Positions 14,412 to 22,800 of a stretch of 36,678 nt of DNA are shown piece after piece. Below the pieces are notes generated by a model. That model was not told the DNA's origin. It saw only the letters and a list, made by a program, of their open reading frames with translations, and did not search any database. Both the position numbers and the translations under genes were made by a program. The DNA is from Verrucomicrobiota bacterium (GTDB lineage: Bacteria > Verrucomicrobiota > Verrucomicrobiia > Limisphaerales > SIBE01), in the NCBI GenBank assembly GCA_027623095.1, contig JAQBVM010000026.1:1-36678 (forward strand), in the 5' to 3' direction. Within the stretch, counting starts at the first letter, position 1, and each line of letters begins with the position of its first letter.

Positions 14412-15154
14412 ATGTTGAAATACAGGAGCAATCGGGTCAGGAAATAATCGAGAATCAGAATCAAAACGATCGAGTTGACGACCGCTTTGGTCACGGATCG
14501 CCCGATGCCCCGTGGACCGCCGATGGTCTGAAGACCTTGGTGGCAGGAAACGATTCCAATCACAACCGCAAAAAAGAAACTCTTGATGATGCCATTGGCG
14601 ACATCGTGAACTTGAACTAGCTCCCGGAGGTGGCCGAAATAGGCTTGAAAAGGAACGCCGATTTTTTGATTGCTCATGGATACCAACCCGCCTCCGAACC
14701 AGCCGACGAGTATCGAGAAAACCACAAGCAGTGGCAGTGCAACGCTGATCGCCACGAGTCGTGGCAGCACAAGGTACTGGATAGGATCGATGTTCATGGT
14801 TCGCAACGCGTCAATTTCTTGATAGGCGCGCATCGATCCAATCTCGGCGGACATTGCGGATCCGATCCGTCCTGCGATAAAAATTGCCATCATCACCGGA
14901 GCCAGCTCTTTGCAAACGGAGAGACCAACAAGGCCGCCGATATAGGTGGATAGCCCACGTTCCGCCAGCACAGGACCGCTCTGCAACGCGAGGACGCCTC
15001 CGATAAACATGGATAGGATACAGGCCATCAGCAGGCTGGCATTTCCGATTTCAAACAATTGTTCCAGGATCTTTCGGCGTTGGTGCACGATCTTCGGCGC
15101 AGTTCGAAGCGTGCACCATAAAAGGATTAGGATTTCACCGATGCTCTGAAACAT
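14408..15154 (-). CDS. mlaE: MlaE-type ABC transporter permease
   Basis: A 248-residue inner-membrane protein of the MlaE/YrbE permease family: an amphipathic start, then FEIGNASLLMACILSMFIGG, five or six hydrophobic helices, and the conserved EIGSMRAYQEIDALRTM loop followed by 'P-QYLVLPR', which contacts the ATPase. The late 'CHQGLQTIGGPRGIGRSVTKAVV' segment is the second conserved family block. It is the first gene of the overlapping E-F-D trio and starts 33 bp after the repeat-protein gene on the same strand, so that gene probably shares its transcript. Confidence 0.92.
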   Translation of the reverse strand: MFQSIGEILILLWCTLRTAPKIVHQRRKILEQLFEIGNASLLMACILSMFIGGVLALQSGPVLAERGLSTYIGGLVGLSVCKELAPVMMAIFIAGRIGSAMSAEIGSMRAYQEIDALRTMNIDPIQYLVLPRLVAISVALPLLVVFSILVGWFGGGLVSMSNQKIGVPFQAYFGHLRELVQVHDVANGIIKSFFFAVVIGIVSCHQGLQTIGGPRGIGRSVTKAVVNSIVLILILDYFLTRLLLYFNI

Positions 15155-15187
15155 ATTCTGGCAAGTTGCTAGAGCCGGGATGATGCG

Positions 15188-16627
15188 CTACTCATTCGGT
15201 GTCTTGCCGATTGGAATGTAGAATATTCGCCACCGCCTGCCCTCAGGCCCGGATTGATACTGGAAAAGGCCGAACAAGAGCGAGTATTTTTTGGCTGTTG
15301 TCGTCGCTTCGGAACGGAATAGGTTCCATAGGAACACCCGAGTCGAGGTGCCGTTGTTTCGGTCCGTTTCCGAAAGCCAGAGTGTCCAGATCGGGGAGTA
15401 GATTCGCTCGACATCCAGGCTTGTGGGTAGAAATGGTTCCACGGGTGCCAACAACTGAAACCGCTCGCTCCCATCATGGTTCCGGCGCGCGGAAAACAGC
15501 GGCCACAAATCGGTCCGCTCGAATGCCGTATTCGCCGCGGTGTTTTTCTCGATCAAGTCCGAGTATAGAAATAGAAAGACTCTTCGCCGTTGCCTTTCAA
15601 AGGACTCTGATGCCGCTCGATTATATTTATAGACAGGCCAGAGCAGGAATCCGCTTTCAAGGGAATCATTTTTGCTCTTGCTGAACAGGGGCCAAACTCG
15701 ATTCGACGTTTTCCCCTCTCCACGGGCAAACGTGATGAATGGCCACGGGAATCCCCACTCTCGATAATCCTTTTCCCGATCATTGATGATTGTTGGACCG
15801 AGAGGCCAGAAGTAACTTGATGAATCACGATTCGGCGATCGCTGCAGTGAATAGAAAGGAAGAAAGATGTTCTGAATCTCAGGATTATCTGTTCCTACAC
15901 CATTTTTGTTCACAAAGAAAAACGGCCAAAGCAGGAAGAAACTCTCGCGCCCGCCTACAACTTCCGTCTCTCCGAGGCTGTTGATCTTTTCCGAAGGGCT
16001 GAGATGCTCCGTGCCGAAAAGAGGCCAGACCTGAACACCCTCCAATCCGGGACCAGTGCGATGGTGGTAAAATGGGTAGAGAAAGTTTTTCGTGACCATA
16101 TCCCGTTTCTTGGTTTGAGAATAGATCGGAAAGAGTATAAATCGGATCTCGTCGCGAAAGAGTCGATTCTTGAGGATCCCGTAGAACGGAAACAATGCGG
16201 TGTAACTGAGCGTTGGGTCAGAGGAGCGTTGCTGAAAGTACACAGGAAAGAGAGTGAACCTGCGATTCTCTTGTTCGTTCAACGTTCGACTGCCTGCGAC
16301 ACTAAAGAGCTGCAGGATTTGGAACCGGCGCTGCTCTCCAAAACGATGATAGGTGATCAATGGATAGGCGAATTCAAATTCGGTAGAATCTGCCGCACGG
16401 TCGGTTCTAAGTGAAAAGACAGGTGAAAACGTTCGACTCGTTTCGGGTCCGTGCCTCGAAACGGAGTAAAGTGGTCCGATTTGCTCAGCCGCATCACCTG
16501 GGACCAGACTCAAGTCGCCAGCGCGATAGAATTGCCGATCCGATGAACGGGAAGGCGCTGCATTTGAACATATTTCACTTGCCCCAAGCGCCAGTCCAAG
16601 AGTGACAAATGCCCAGTTTAGTTGCAT
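15188..16627 (-). CDS. Secreted protein of WPLF/FPFY-type repeats, unknown function
   Basis: From ATG 16627 a 479-residue protein with a signal peptide (MQLNWAFVTLGLALGASEIC, then SNAAPS). The rest is a string of degenerate repeats of about 20-40 residues, each centred on an aromatic-Pro-hydrophobic-aromatic core: YPLI, FPVY, FPFY, FPIY, YPFY, WPLF, WPFF, LPFY, WPLG, WPFI, WPLF, WPVY, WPLF. Cores are separated by charged turns, suggesting beta hairpins and possibly a barrel or propeller at the outer membrane. I do not recognise a named family. The frame is open upstream to a TTG at 16726, but that lacks a signal. It lies between the RND gene and mlaE on the same strand, so a lipid-transport or envelope role is a fair guess. 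GTTATTAATAAC, a perfect palindrome, lies just before the start. Confidence 0.7.
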   Translation of the reverse strand: MQLNWAFVTLGLALGASEICSNAAPSRSSDRQFYRAGDLSLVPGDAAEQIGPLYSVSRHGPETSRTFSPVFSLRTDRAADSTEFEFAYPLITYHRFGEQRRFQILQLFSVAGSRTLNEQENRRFTLFPVYFQQRSSDPTLSYTALFPFYGILKNRLFRDEIRFILFPIYSQTKKRDMVTKNFLYPFYHHRTGPGLEGVQVWPLFGTEHLSPSEKINSLGETEVVGGRESFFLLWPFFFVNKNGVGTDNPEIQNIFLPFYSLQRSPNRDSSSYFWPLGPTIINDREKDYREWGFPWPFITFARGEGKTSNRVWPLFSKSKNDSLESGFLLWPVYKYNRAASESFERQRRRVFLFLYSDLIEKNTAANTAFERTDLWPLFSARRNHDGSERFQLLAPVEPFLPTSLDVERIYSPIWTLWLSETDRNNGTSTRVFLWNLFRSEATTTAKKYSLLFGLFQYQSGPEGRRWRIFYIPIGKTPNE

Positions 16628-16809
16628 GTTATTAATAACGAATGTTTTATGAATAAAATGATTTGCTGAATTCCATGAATTATTGGGTGTGGACTGGCGT
16701 TGTGAAAGCAAACCAAAAAACGACAAACTACCAGCTATAACGATACAGGTTCCGGAAGCTATCCGAATTCAATCTATTTCGCCATTGTTTCCACTTATTC
16801 ATTTAGAAT

Positions 16810-16838
16810 TTGACTTTTTATCAATCGATAATTATGAT
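16810..16838 (+). promoter_or_regulatory. Near-consensus sigma-70 promoter, plus strand
   Basis: TTGACT (16810-16815) and TATGAT (16833-16838) are separated by exactly 17 bp in the AT-rich gap (16628-16859) between the RND and repeat-protein genes. Both genes are on the minus strand, so this promoter points into the 3' end of the RND gene. Expected start of transcription is near 16845. The rest of the gap should hold the minus-strand promoter of the repeat-protein gene, but none is clear. Confidence 0.55.
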
Positions 16839-16844
16839 TTGGCC

Positions 16845-16918
16845 ATCAATTGAGGTTTCTTACCTCGGTTCCTCCCGACCCAGTGTCGATCGTGCATTGT
16901 CGCCACTGGGTTTTTTTT
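16845..16918 (+). ncRNA. Candidate small RNA antisense to the RND gene 3' end
   Basis: The predicted transcript runs from the TTGACT/TATGAT promoter to the intrinsic terminator at 16878-16918, about 74 nt. It has no start codon with a usable frame. Its last 59 nt are complementary to the end of the RND transporter mRNA (the gene stops at 16860). It could regulate that mRNA or processing between it and the repeat-protein gene, or act elsewhere. Evidence is purely promoter plus terminator; no known RNA family is recognised. Confidence 0.4.
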
Positions 16919-19598
16919 GCCCCGTGACAAAACTAGTGTTTAGGCTGATGAGGGCTGGAAGGATCGTAAGGGCGGCAACCATGCAAGCGCCCACCCCAAC
17001 TGACATTACGATCCCCAGGCTCGATATTCCTTGATGTTTCGCCGGGATCAAGCTTGCGAAACCTGCGATCGTTGTCAGCCCTGAAATAACAACGGCTTTT
17101 CCAGTGCTTTTCCCAAGGATTCTCCCCGTTCCTTCCTCGACGACGCGGCTCAAGATATGGATGCCGTTCGTGACTCCGATTCCGATAACGAGCGGCAACG
17201 TCATAATGTTCGCGGGATTAAACGGGATCTGCAACGCACCCATTACGCCAATCATCCAAATTGTTCCAACTGCAACAGGAAGGAGTCCGAGAAAAACACT
17301 CGAAACCGTGCCGAAGTGCATGAAAACAAGGATAACAATCGCTGCAAGTGAATACCAGGCCGCTTCGACATAACTTGCCTTCAAAAGCGTCGTGTACTCC
17401 AGAAGTTGGACGGGTGTTCCTGTAACATTCGGGTCAATGGTTCGAAGCTGGCTGACGAAGAGCTCCTGCTCATCGCGCTCCCAGACATTTCCTTTGGGAT
17501 ACACCTGGAGGAGGTGCTTGCCATTGATGCCAATGAATCGATGCTTGAGGGGCTCGGGCAGATCTTTGATGCGGAGAGGATCACGGTTTTCTTGACGCAT
17601 GAGAGACCCAAAGGTGTTCCGGATATCACTGAAGAGGGCGTCTTGAAAGGCTTTCATTTTGGATGCGACTTGTCGCGAGTCATCGTTGACGATTCCGGCG
17701 CGGAGTTCTGTTATGGCCTCCCTAAGCGTATCCAGCGCAACCGCGACAGATGCTTTTTTATCATCGGGAATCTGGCGGGACGCAAAACCCAACCAGCCTT
17801 GCGTATAATATAAAGTTTGGCTCAATTCCGAAAGATCAACCGGCCTTGAATCGAGCTCGCTAAATTCCAGCGATTGAATCGCTTCCTTTATTTGCCCGAC
17901 TTTGGGAAATTTCCCGGTCTGATCCTCGGTGAGAAACCGGCTCATCGAGTCGATGCTGGCAGCGCTGGAGAGGTTGGAGATATCGAATTCGAGATCCGCA
18001 GCCTCCTTCGCTGAGTCGGCGATGACTGCCGCGAAAAGGACCGATTTCGTTGCGTTTTCAATGAGTTTCTTCTCGAAAACCACCGCTGAAAGGCCCTTTG
18101 ATTGCATGTTCAAGAGATTGTAGTCGAAATAAACCTTGGGAAATTGAGTGACGGCAAGTCCGCAGAGGACAATCCCAGCAGTTACAATAATCGCAGGCCG
18201 TTCCATCCACAGCCGTTCGATGTTTGCCCTTCGATTCGGGATCGACAACCGGTGCGCGGGTGAATGGGCTTTCTCGCTCCGCAGAAGGACGGGAAGGAGA
18301 GTGAGCATCGGAACCAAACAGATGAGCATTCCACCGCCCGTGATAATTCCCATCTCTTGAATTCCCTTGAAATCTGTCAGAGCCATCGCAAAAAAAGCCC
18401 CTGAAGTCGTGAAACACCCTGTGAAGATGCCAGAACCGGTATTAACCAGTGCTTTTTCAAGAGCGATCTGTTCGGGTTCGCCATTTCGCAATTCCTCTTC
18501 GTAACGGGTGATTAGATGAACACCGAAGTCGATTGCCAATCCGATGAGAATCGGCAGGAATGTCACGGTCAGTATGTTTAGATGGCCCACGGTTAGAGTG
18601 GTGTAGCCCAGGGTGTAGATTAGGCCCACCAGAAGGCAGGCCGTGGCTTTTAGCGGTCTGCCAATCTCTCGATAGGCTGAGACAAAGATGATGCCCACAA
18701 GAACGAGGGCGGCTATGCTCGCCATCGTCGAGTCTTTGCGCGCCTGTTGCATTTCATCGTATTCCAGCACCGTCTCACCGGTAATGCCGACGTTTACTCC
18801 AGGCACTTCGATCTGAGTTTCTCGCACTAATTCGCGCAGCCGGCTAATCGCGTGACCGGAAGGAATATCCTCTGGAACGATGGCGGAGACTAGGTTGATT
18901 CTCCCGTTCGCGAAAGTGATGTACTGTTCTTGGCTGGCTTGGCCATTGTCTCCGAACAGGGCGGTTATTCCGGGCGATGGAGGTGTGCCCGGCCTTTTCA
19001 AGCTGTCCGTTGCTTGGCGCACAATTCGGGTAATCGCCGGGAGGGCCTTCAATAAAGATTCGTTTTCGGACGCACCGTTTCGTTCCGCCGTACGGAATTG
19101 CTCATTGATCTTCCGAAAGAGCGATCCAATATTGGTTGCCTGCCCAAAGTCTTGGATAAACGGACGGTATTGTTTCAGTGTTTCAAGCAACTGATCCAAT
19201 GTTGTCTCCGGGAGGAACAGGAGCGCCTTCGGCCCCATCATCGCAAGATCACCCTTGAAGAAGACATCCTGGAACATGTTGGATTCAGCTTCGAGTTTGG
19301 CGCCAAGCCGCTCCGCGAACTGCCTGTTTTTCTCCGTGTTTTCGCTCTCGATCACCGCCACCAAATCATCCCGTACCTGAAACTCCTTTTTGTAATTTAG
19401 AAAGTTTTGATGATAACGTTTTTCGGAACCGACAAGGTCGTTTCGGCTCGTGCTGAACTCTAATCGCGCGATTGTGTAGGACAGGCAAGCGAGGACCAGA
19501 AGAGCTTGCGGATAGAAGAAGAAACGGGGATGCGAGTAGATCGATCGCGCCAGCAAGCGGAGCAGGCGGGTTGGCAAGGACTCCTTCGATCGGTGCAT
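16860..19598 (-). CDS. MMPL/RND-family transporter (HpnN-like)
   Basis: A 912-residue inner-membrane protein with two halves, each a single helix, a large periplasmic domain (about 50-270 and 510-730) and a five- to six-helix bundle. The first bundle resembles a sterol-sensing domain and has the family Asp in GLAIDFGVHLITRYEEE (about 355). At the matching place in the second half the sequence is GIGVTNGIHIL (about 808), with Thr instead of an acidic residue. Size and pattern fit the RND group that includes the hopanoid transporter HpnN, which moves lipids from inner to outer membrane. The cargo is not visible; no hopanoid synthesis gene is in the window. It stands upstream of the repeat-protein gene on the same strand (232 bp gap) and 126 bp after yebC. 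Confidence 0.88.
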   Translation of the reverse strand: MHRSKESLPTRLLRLLARSIYSHPRFFFYPQALLVLACLSYTIARLEFSTSRNDLVGSEKRYHQNFLNYKKEFQVRDDLVAVIESENTEKNRQFAERLGAKLEAESNMFQDVFFKGDLAMMGPKALLFLPETTLDQLLETLKQYRPFIQDFGQATNIGSLFRKINEQFRTAERNGASENESLLKALPAITRIVRQATDSLKRPGTPPSPGITALFGDNGQASQEQYITFANGRINLVSAIVPEDIPSGHAISRLRELVRETQIEVPGVNVGITGETVLEYDEMQQARKDSTMASIAALVLVGIIFVSAYREIGRPLKATACLLVGLIYTLGYTTLTVGHLNILTVTFLPILIGLAIDFGVHLITRYEEELRNGEPEQIALEKALVNTGSGIFTGCFTTSGAFFAMALTDFKGIQEMGIITGGGMLICLVPMLTLLPVLLRSEKAHSPAHRLSIPNRRANIERLWMERPAIIVTAGIVLCGLAVTQFPKVYFDYNLLNMQSKGLSAVVFEKKLIENATKSVLFAAVIADSAKEAADLEFDISNLSSAASIDSMSRFLTEDQTGKFPKVGQIKEAIQSLEFSELDSRPVDLSELSQTLYYTQGWLGFASRQIPDDKKASVAVALDTLREAITELRAGIVNDDSRQVASKMKAFQDALFSDIRNTFGSLMRQENRDPLRIKDLPEPLKHRFIGINGKHLLQVYPKGNVWERDEQELFVSQLRTIDPNVTGTPVQLLEYTTLLKASYVEAAWYSLAAIVILVFMHFGTVSSVFLGLLPVAVGTIWMIGVMGALQIPFNPANIMTLPLVIGIGVTNGIHILSRVVEEGTGRILGKSTGKAVVISGLTTIAGFASLIPAKHQGISSLGIVMSVGVGACMVAALTILPALISLNTSFVTGQKKPSGDNARSTLGREEPR
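16878..16918 (+). terminator. Intrinsic terminator on the plus strand inside the RND gene end
   Basis: ACCCAGTG (16878-16885) pairs perfectly with CACTGGGT (16904-16911), with an 18-base loop, and is followed by an unbroken T-run to 16918. No plus-strand gene precedes it within 4 kb, so it makes most sense with the promoter at 16810-16838. Confidence 0.6.
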
Positions 19599-19724
19599 TC
19601 TTAAGGTTCCTCGGACGGCTTTTCAGGCGCCAATGCGTTCATCCCTTCTAGAGATAAAGCGAGATTGACTTGGGAAGATCACTACAGTTGCCCGAAGAGT
19701 CGCAGTTCAAGAGTCCCTCAATTT

Positions 19725-20462
19725 CTAGCCCGTTTCGTCGGCGAATTCGGCATTCGAGTGGACCTCTCTCACATCGTCATGGTCTTCCAATGCCTCAATC
19801 AGCTTGGAAAGGGACGAACTTGCGGAGGGGTCGTTAAGCGGTACTGTGATCATCGGGATGGAAGTGACCTGTGCGGCATCGCATCGGAGACCTCGGGCTT
19901 CGATCGCCTTGTGAACCGATTCGAAATCAGCCGGGTCGGTCAGAATTTCGTATCCCTCGGAATCCGCCTTAAAATCTTCCGCTCCCGCCTCCAGAGCTGC
20001 TTCCATGACCTTGTCCTCGTTCGCCGCTTCACGGGAAATAATCAATTGGCCTTTGCGGTTGAACAATCTTGAAACAGAGCCGGATGTGGCGAGCGAGGCT
20101 CCGTTCTTCGAAAGCAAGCTGCGCATTTCCGCCGCGGCTCTGTTTCGATTGTCCGTTGTGATTTCCACGAGGATCGCCACACCGTTTGGGCCGTAAACCT
20201 CGTAGGTGAGTTCCTCAAAATTTGTGTCTTCGCCGCCCCCGGTTCCTTTCTTGATCGCTCGTTCGATGTTCTCCGACGGCATGTTCGCGTCCCGGCACTT
20301 GAGCAACGCTAGACGAAGGCGGGGGTTCATGTCCGGATTTCCTCCGCCAATCTTCGTGGCAACAGTGATTTCCTTCGAAAGCTTCGCAAAAACTCGCCCG
20401 CGTTTCGCGTCAAGTACGCCCTTGAAACGTTTAATCTTCGACCATTTGCTGTGCCCTGCCAT
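19725..20462 (-). CDS. yebC: YebC/PmpR-family regulatory protein
   Basis: A 245-residue protein of the YebC/TACO1 family: the near-universal start MAGHSKWSKIKRFKGVLDAK, 'RGRVFAKLSKEI', the NPRLRLALLKCRDANMPSEN block, ERAIKKGTGG, and 'YEVYGPNGVAILVEITTDNR'. Members are cytosolic; they were described as DNA-binding regulators and more recently as factors that ease ribosome stalling at proline-rich stretches. It lies 31 bp after the LptE-like gene on the same strand. The C-terminal acidic tail is ordinary. A link with the proline-rich repeat protein two genes downstream is speculation. Confidence 0.95.
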   Translation of the reverse strand: MAGHSKWSKIKRFKGVLDAKRGRVFAKLSKEITVATKIGGGNPDMNPRLRLALLKCRDANMPSENIERAIKKGTGGGEDTNFEELTYEVYGPNGVAILVEITTDNRNRAAAEMRSLLSKNGASLATSGSVSRLFNRKGQLIISREAANEDKVMEAALEAGAEDFKADSEGYEILTDPADFESVHKAIEARGLRCDAAQVTSIPMITVPLNDPSASSSLSKLIEALEDHDDVREVHSNAEFADETG

Positions 20463-20493
20463 CGTTGACTGCTGTTTGTTTGCGCCGATTTGC

Positions 20494-21009
20494 CTACCAG
20501 GTCCCGTCCACCAAGAGGGACGTGGCGTTGCGCGCCAAATCCTCGGCCATCAACGGCATTGCCTGTCGCTCGGCACTTGGCAGGTCAACTCCAATTCGCA
20601 GGCTGGTGCGGCCCTCAACTTGCCGATCAAGGATCGTTTTGCCTGTAATACGATCGATTGCCGTGATCTTCGCGGCAACTCGAAGCCGGAAATCCCGGGC
20701 TGCAAGTATGTCGTTTGGTTGATAAGAAACGGCTTCGCGGTCAAACAGGGTCACGACACCTGTCACGTAGATGTCTCCATGTCCGCGGGTCTCAAGGCGG
20801 TAAGTGCCGTCTTGCCCCAGAGATTTGCGTAACGCGGAGGTGATAGTGGTGCCGGCGCGCGGTTCCAGTGTTTCGTTCGAAAACGGGGCGACTTCGATAG
20901 ATCTTTGGCCGCTTTCGACGTCCGTAGCCGGCCCGAGCCGATAACTTGCGCACCCAGTCATGCTTGCGGCAATGACAGTGACGCAGAGAATTCGGCCAAG
21001 GGAAATCAT
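20494..21009 (-). CDS. LptE-like outer-membrane lipoprotein
   Basis: A 171-residue lipoprotein starting MISLGRILCVTVIAASMTGC; the lipobox SMTGC puts the acylated Cys near residue 20, so the mature protein is anchored in a membrane. The rest (RSIEVAPFSNETLEPRAGTT, then ALRKSLGQDGTYRLET) matches the LptE/RlpB pattern, in which the lipoprotein plugs the LptD barrel and helps place lipopolysaccharide in the outer leaflet. The ATG at 21009 is chosen because it gives the signal; an upstream start would add 16 residues inside the previous gene. It begins 1 bp past the stop of the BamD-like gene, so the two are coupled. LptD is not in the window. Confidence 0.75.
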   Translation of the reverse strand: MISLGRILCVTVIAASMTGCASYRLGPATDVESGQRSIEVAPFSNETLEPRAGTTITSALRKSLGQDGTYRLETRGHGDIYVTGVVTLFDREAVSYQPNDILAARDFRLRVAAKITAIDRITGKTILDRQVEGRTSLRIGVDLPSAERQAMPLMAEDLARNATSLLVDGTW

Positions 21010-21010
21010 C

Positions 21011-22021
21011 TTATTTCGCGGCGGCCTGGTGGTCGGTCCGCTGTTTGAGCTCGTCAATGCGCCGTTTCGCTTCTTCCGCGAACTGCGAATTCGGGTCGTT
21101 CAGCAGAACTTCGTTATAGTAAACAAGCGCTCCGTCCCACAACCTCTTGCTCTCGTAGAATCTGGCAATTTCGAAACTCCCTCTCGCCTGTTCCGTTCTG
21201 AGATCTTGAATAATTTGTTTCGTTTCTGGAACTCGGGGGTCGTTCGGGTAAAGGCTCGCAAAATCCGAGAATGTCGTGATCGCCTTTCCCGCGACGCTTT
21301 GGTCGTATTCAGCCTTCTTGGCCTGTTTTCTGTAGGCGAGACCCGCTTTGTAAAGCGCTTCCGCGGCAATTTTTCCCCTGTCATGGTAGCGATCAGCAGC
21401 CAGTTCATAGGCCTTAACCGCTTCACGGTAGGGGTCGATGCGATTCATGAAGTTTGACTGTTTTTCCCGTGCAAGTCCAATATCGAGCTGCGCCTGGCCG
21501 GCAATATCGCTGTAGGGGCCGTTCTTGATCACTTTCTCGTACATTTGAGCTGTCTTATCCATGGACTTGAACATGGGCAGCCTCCCGAAAAGTTTGAATC
21601 TCTGCCCGTTCAGATACCGGTTAGCAATTTCAAACTGCCTGCCGAGAATCTCATCGTATAATTCAGATTTTGGAAATTTCTCGAGGACTTTTTGGTACTC
21701 CTTGAATGCCTTCTCATCGTTCCCCTTTTCTTCGTAGCAACGACCGAGCAAATATTGCGCGCGAGGTGCGTAATCCGAGTAGGGCCAGGCTCGCACGACG
21801 CGGCGGGCGCTTCTTAACGCGATTTCAAAGTCCCGTTTCTCGAAAGCCTCATCCGCCGTTGCCAATTGTTCTTTTGGAAGCTGTTTGACCCAATTGCCGC
21901 CACCGACCGGCTCATAGTACCACCCTTCGCCAGCGCGATAAATCAGCGGGGCCGGAGTGTTCCGCGGCAAAACAAGAATGCCAATCAAAACCAAGGCGGT
22001 TCGGAGAATCCAAACTTTCAT
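21011..22021 (-). CDS. BamD-like TPR protein, outer-membrane assembly
   Basis: A 336-residue protein with an N-terminal membrane or signal helix (MKVWILRTALVLIGILVL) but no clear lipobox Cys. Then come TPR repeats with the BamD/YfiO look: ALRSARRVVRAWPYSDYAPR, AQYLLGRCYEEKGNDEKAF, KEYQKVLEKFPKSE, and a late ALVYYNEVLLNDPNSQFAEE. BamD is the essential lipoprotein that feeds outer-membrane proteins to BamA; it is usually about 245 residues, so this one is longer. Without a lipidation site, a related periplasmic TPR role is also possible. I chose the ATG at 22021 over 22102 because it directly begins the hydrophobic helix. It is followed by the LptE-like gene with a 1-bp gap. Confidence 0.7.
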   Translation of the reverse strand: MKVWILRTALVLIGILVLPRNTPAPLIYRAGEGWYYEPVGGGNWVKQLPKEQLATADEAFEKRDFEIALRSARRVVRAWPYSDYAPRAQYLLGRCYEEKGNDEKAFKEYQKVLEKFPKSELYDEILGRQFEIANRYLNGQRFKLFGRLPMFKSMDKTAQMYEKVIKNGPYSDIAGQAQLDIGLAREKQSNFMNRIDPYREAVKAYELAADRYHDRGKIAAEALYKAGLAYRKQAKKAEYDQSVAGKAITTFSDFASLYPNDPRVPETKQIIQDLRTEQARGSFEIARFYESKRLWDGALVYYNEVLLNDPNSQFAEEAKRRIDELKQRTDHQAAAK

Positions 22022-22169
22022 CGTGGAACGGTATCGGAGCAAAAAATTCAAGTCAAGGAGGCGGGGCGTTGCGCGTTCATTGGCTCTCAAGGGGAAAAAC
22101 ATCCTTGCCTGGAAGGGCTTTTGCCGCCTTGCTGCAGCCTGGATTGGATTGGGATCGATCCCGGAGAGA

Positions 22170-22640
22170 TTATCCTCTATACACGATCATCACCCCGAAG
22201 TCCGTCATTAATTGCCGGGATCCAAGATCTATGTGAGTATAGGTGAGCGGCGTGATACTCTTAATATTGGATTCACCGATGTTGCTTAGGATTTCCGTGA
22301 CAATCTCGTCGAAACGGTCTTTGCCAACTTCGACGCAATCCGTGCGCCGGATGCACTTCATTCGAAGCTTTTTATCCCCATCTTTGGCTGTCACTTCAAG
22401 CGGCGGTTTCGGCTTTTGAATTAAGGTTTCCGTAGGCTCCACATGGTCCGGCACTTTGAAGTGATACTCCTCTTTTGCCCCCGCCGATGTGGCGAGCGCA
22501 TTAGCGCGAACGTTCATAATATCCGCTTCGGGAATCACAATTGCGGTGCTGCAAGAGGGGCAAGCGATCTCGTTTCCGGCCATTGAAGCCTCCGCTTCGA
22601 GTTGTTGCTTGCAGTTCGGGCACGCAAAAATCATATCCAT
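22170..22640 (-). CDS. Zinc-ribbon protein of unknown function
   Basis: A 156-residue cytosolic protein. The start MDMIFACPNCKQQLEAEASM and then GNEIACPSCSTAIVIPEAD form a two-CxxC zinc ribbon. A low-complexity linker follows (to about 75), then a folded C-terminal part (KKLRMKCIRRTDCVEVGKDR, FDEIVTEILSNIGESNI) ending ...LMTDFGVMIVYRG. I do not recognise the C-terminal domain. GAGGT lies just upstream of the start. It sits between the BamD-like gene and a small membrane-anchored hypothetical, on the same strand as both. Confidence 0.7.
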   Translation of the reverse strand: MDMIFACPNCKQQLEAEASMAGNEIACPSCSTAIVIPEADIMNVRANALATSAGAKEEYHFKVPDHVEPTETLIQKPKPPLEVTAKDGDKKLRMKCIRRTDCVEVGKDRFDEIVTEILSNIGESNIKSITPLTYTHIDLGSRQLMTDFGVMIVYRG

Positions 22641-22800
22641 AAATACCTCGCAGGTTGAGATTAGACTATCGCCTGAAGGTATTCGGTTAGAACCCGCAAT
22701 TCTAGCGAAAAACCAGAATCTTTCCGAGCTGCGGAATTGGCTCCCGTTCTAGTAGGATTGAATAGAGTGAGGAGTCCAAAACCGGTTCCTGAACACGTGG

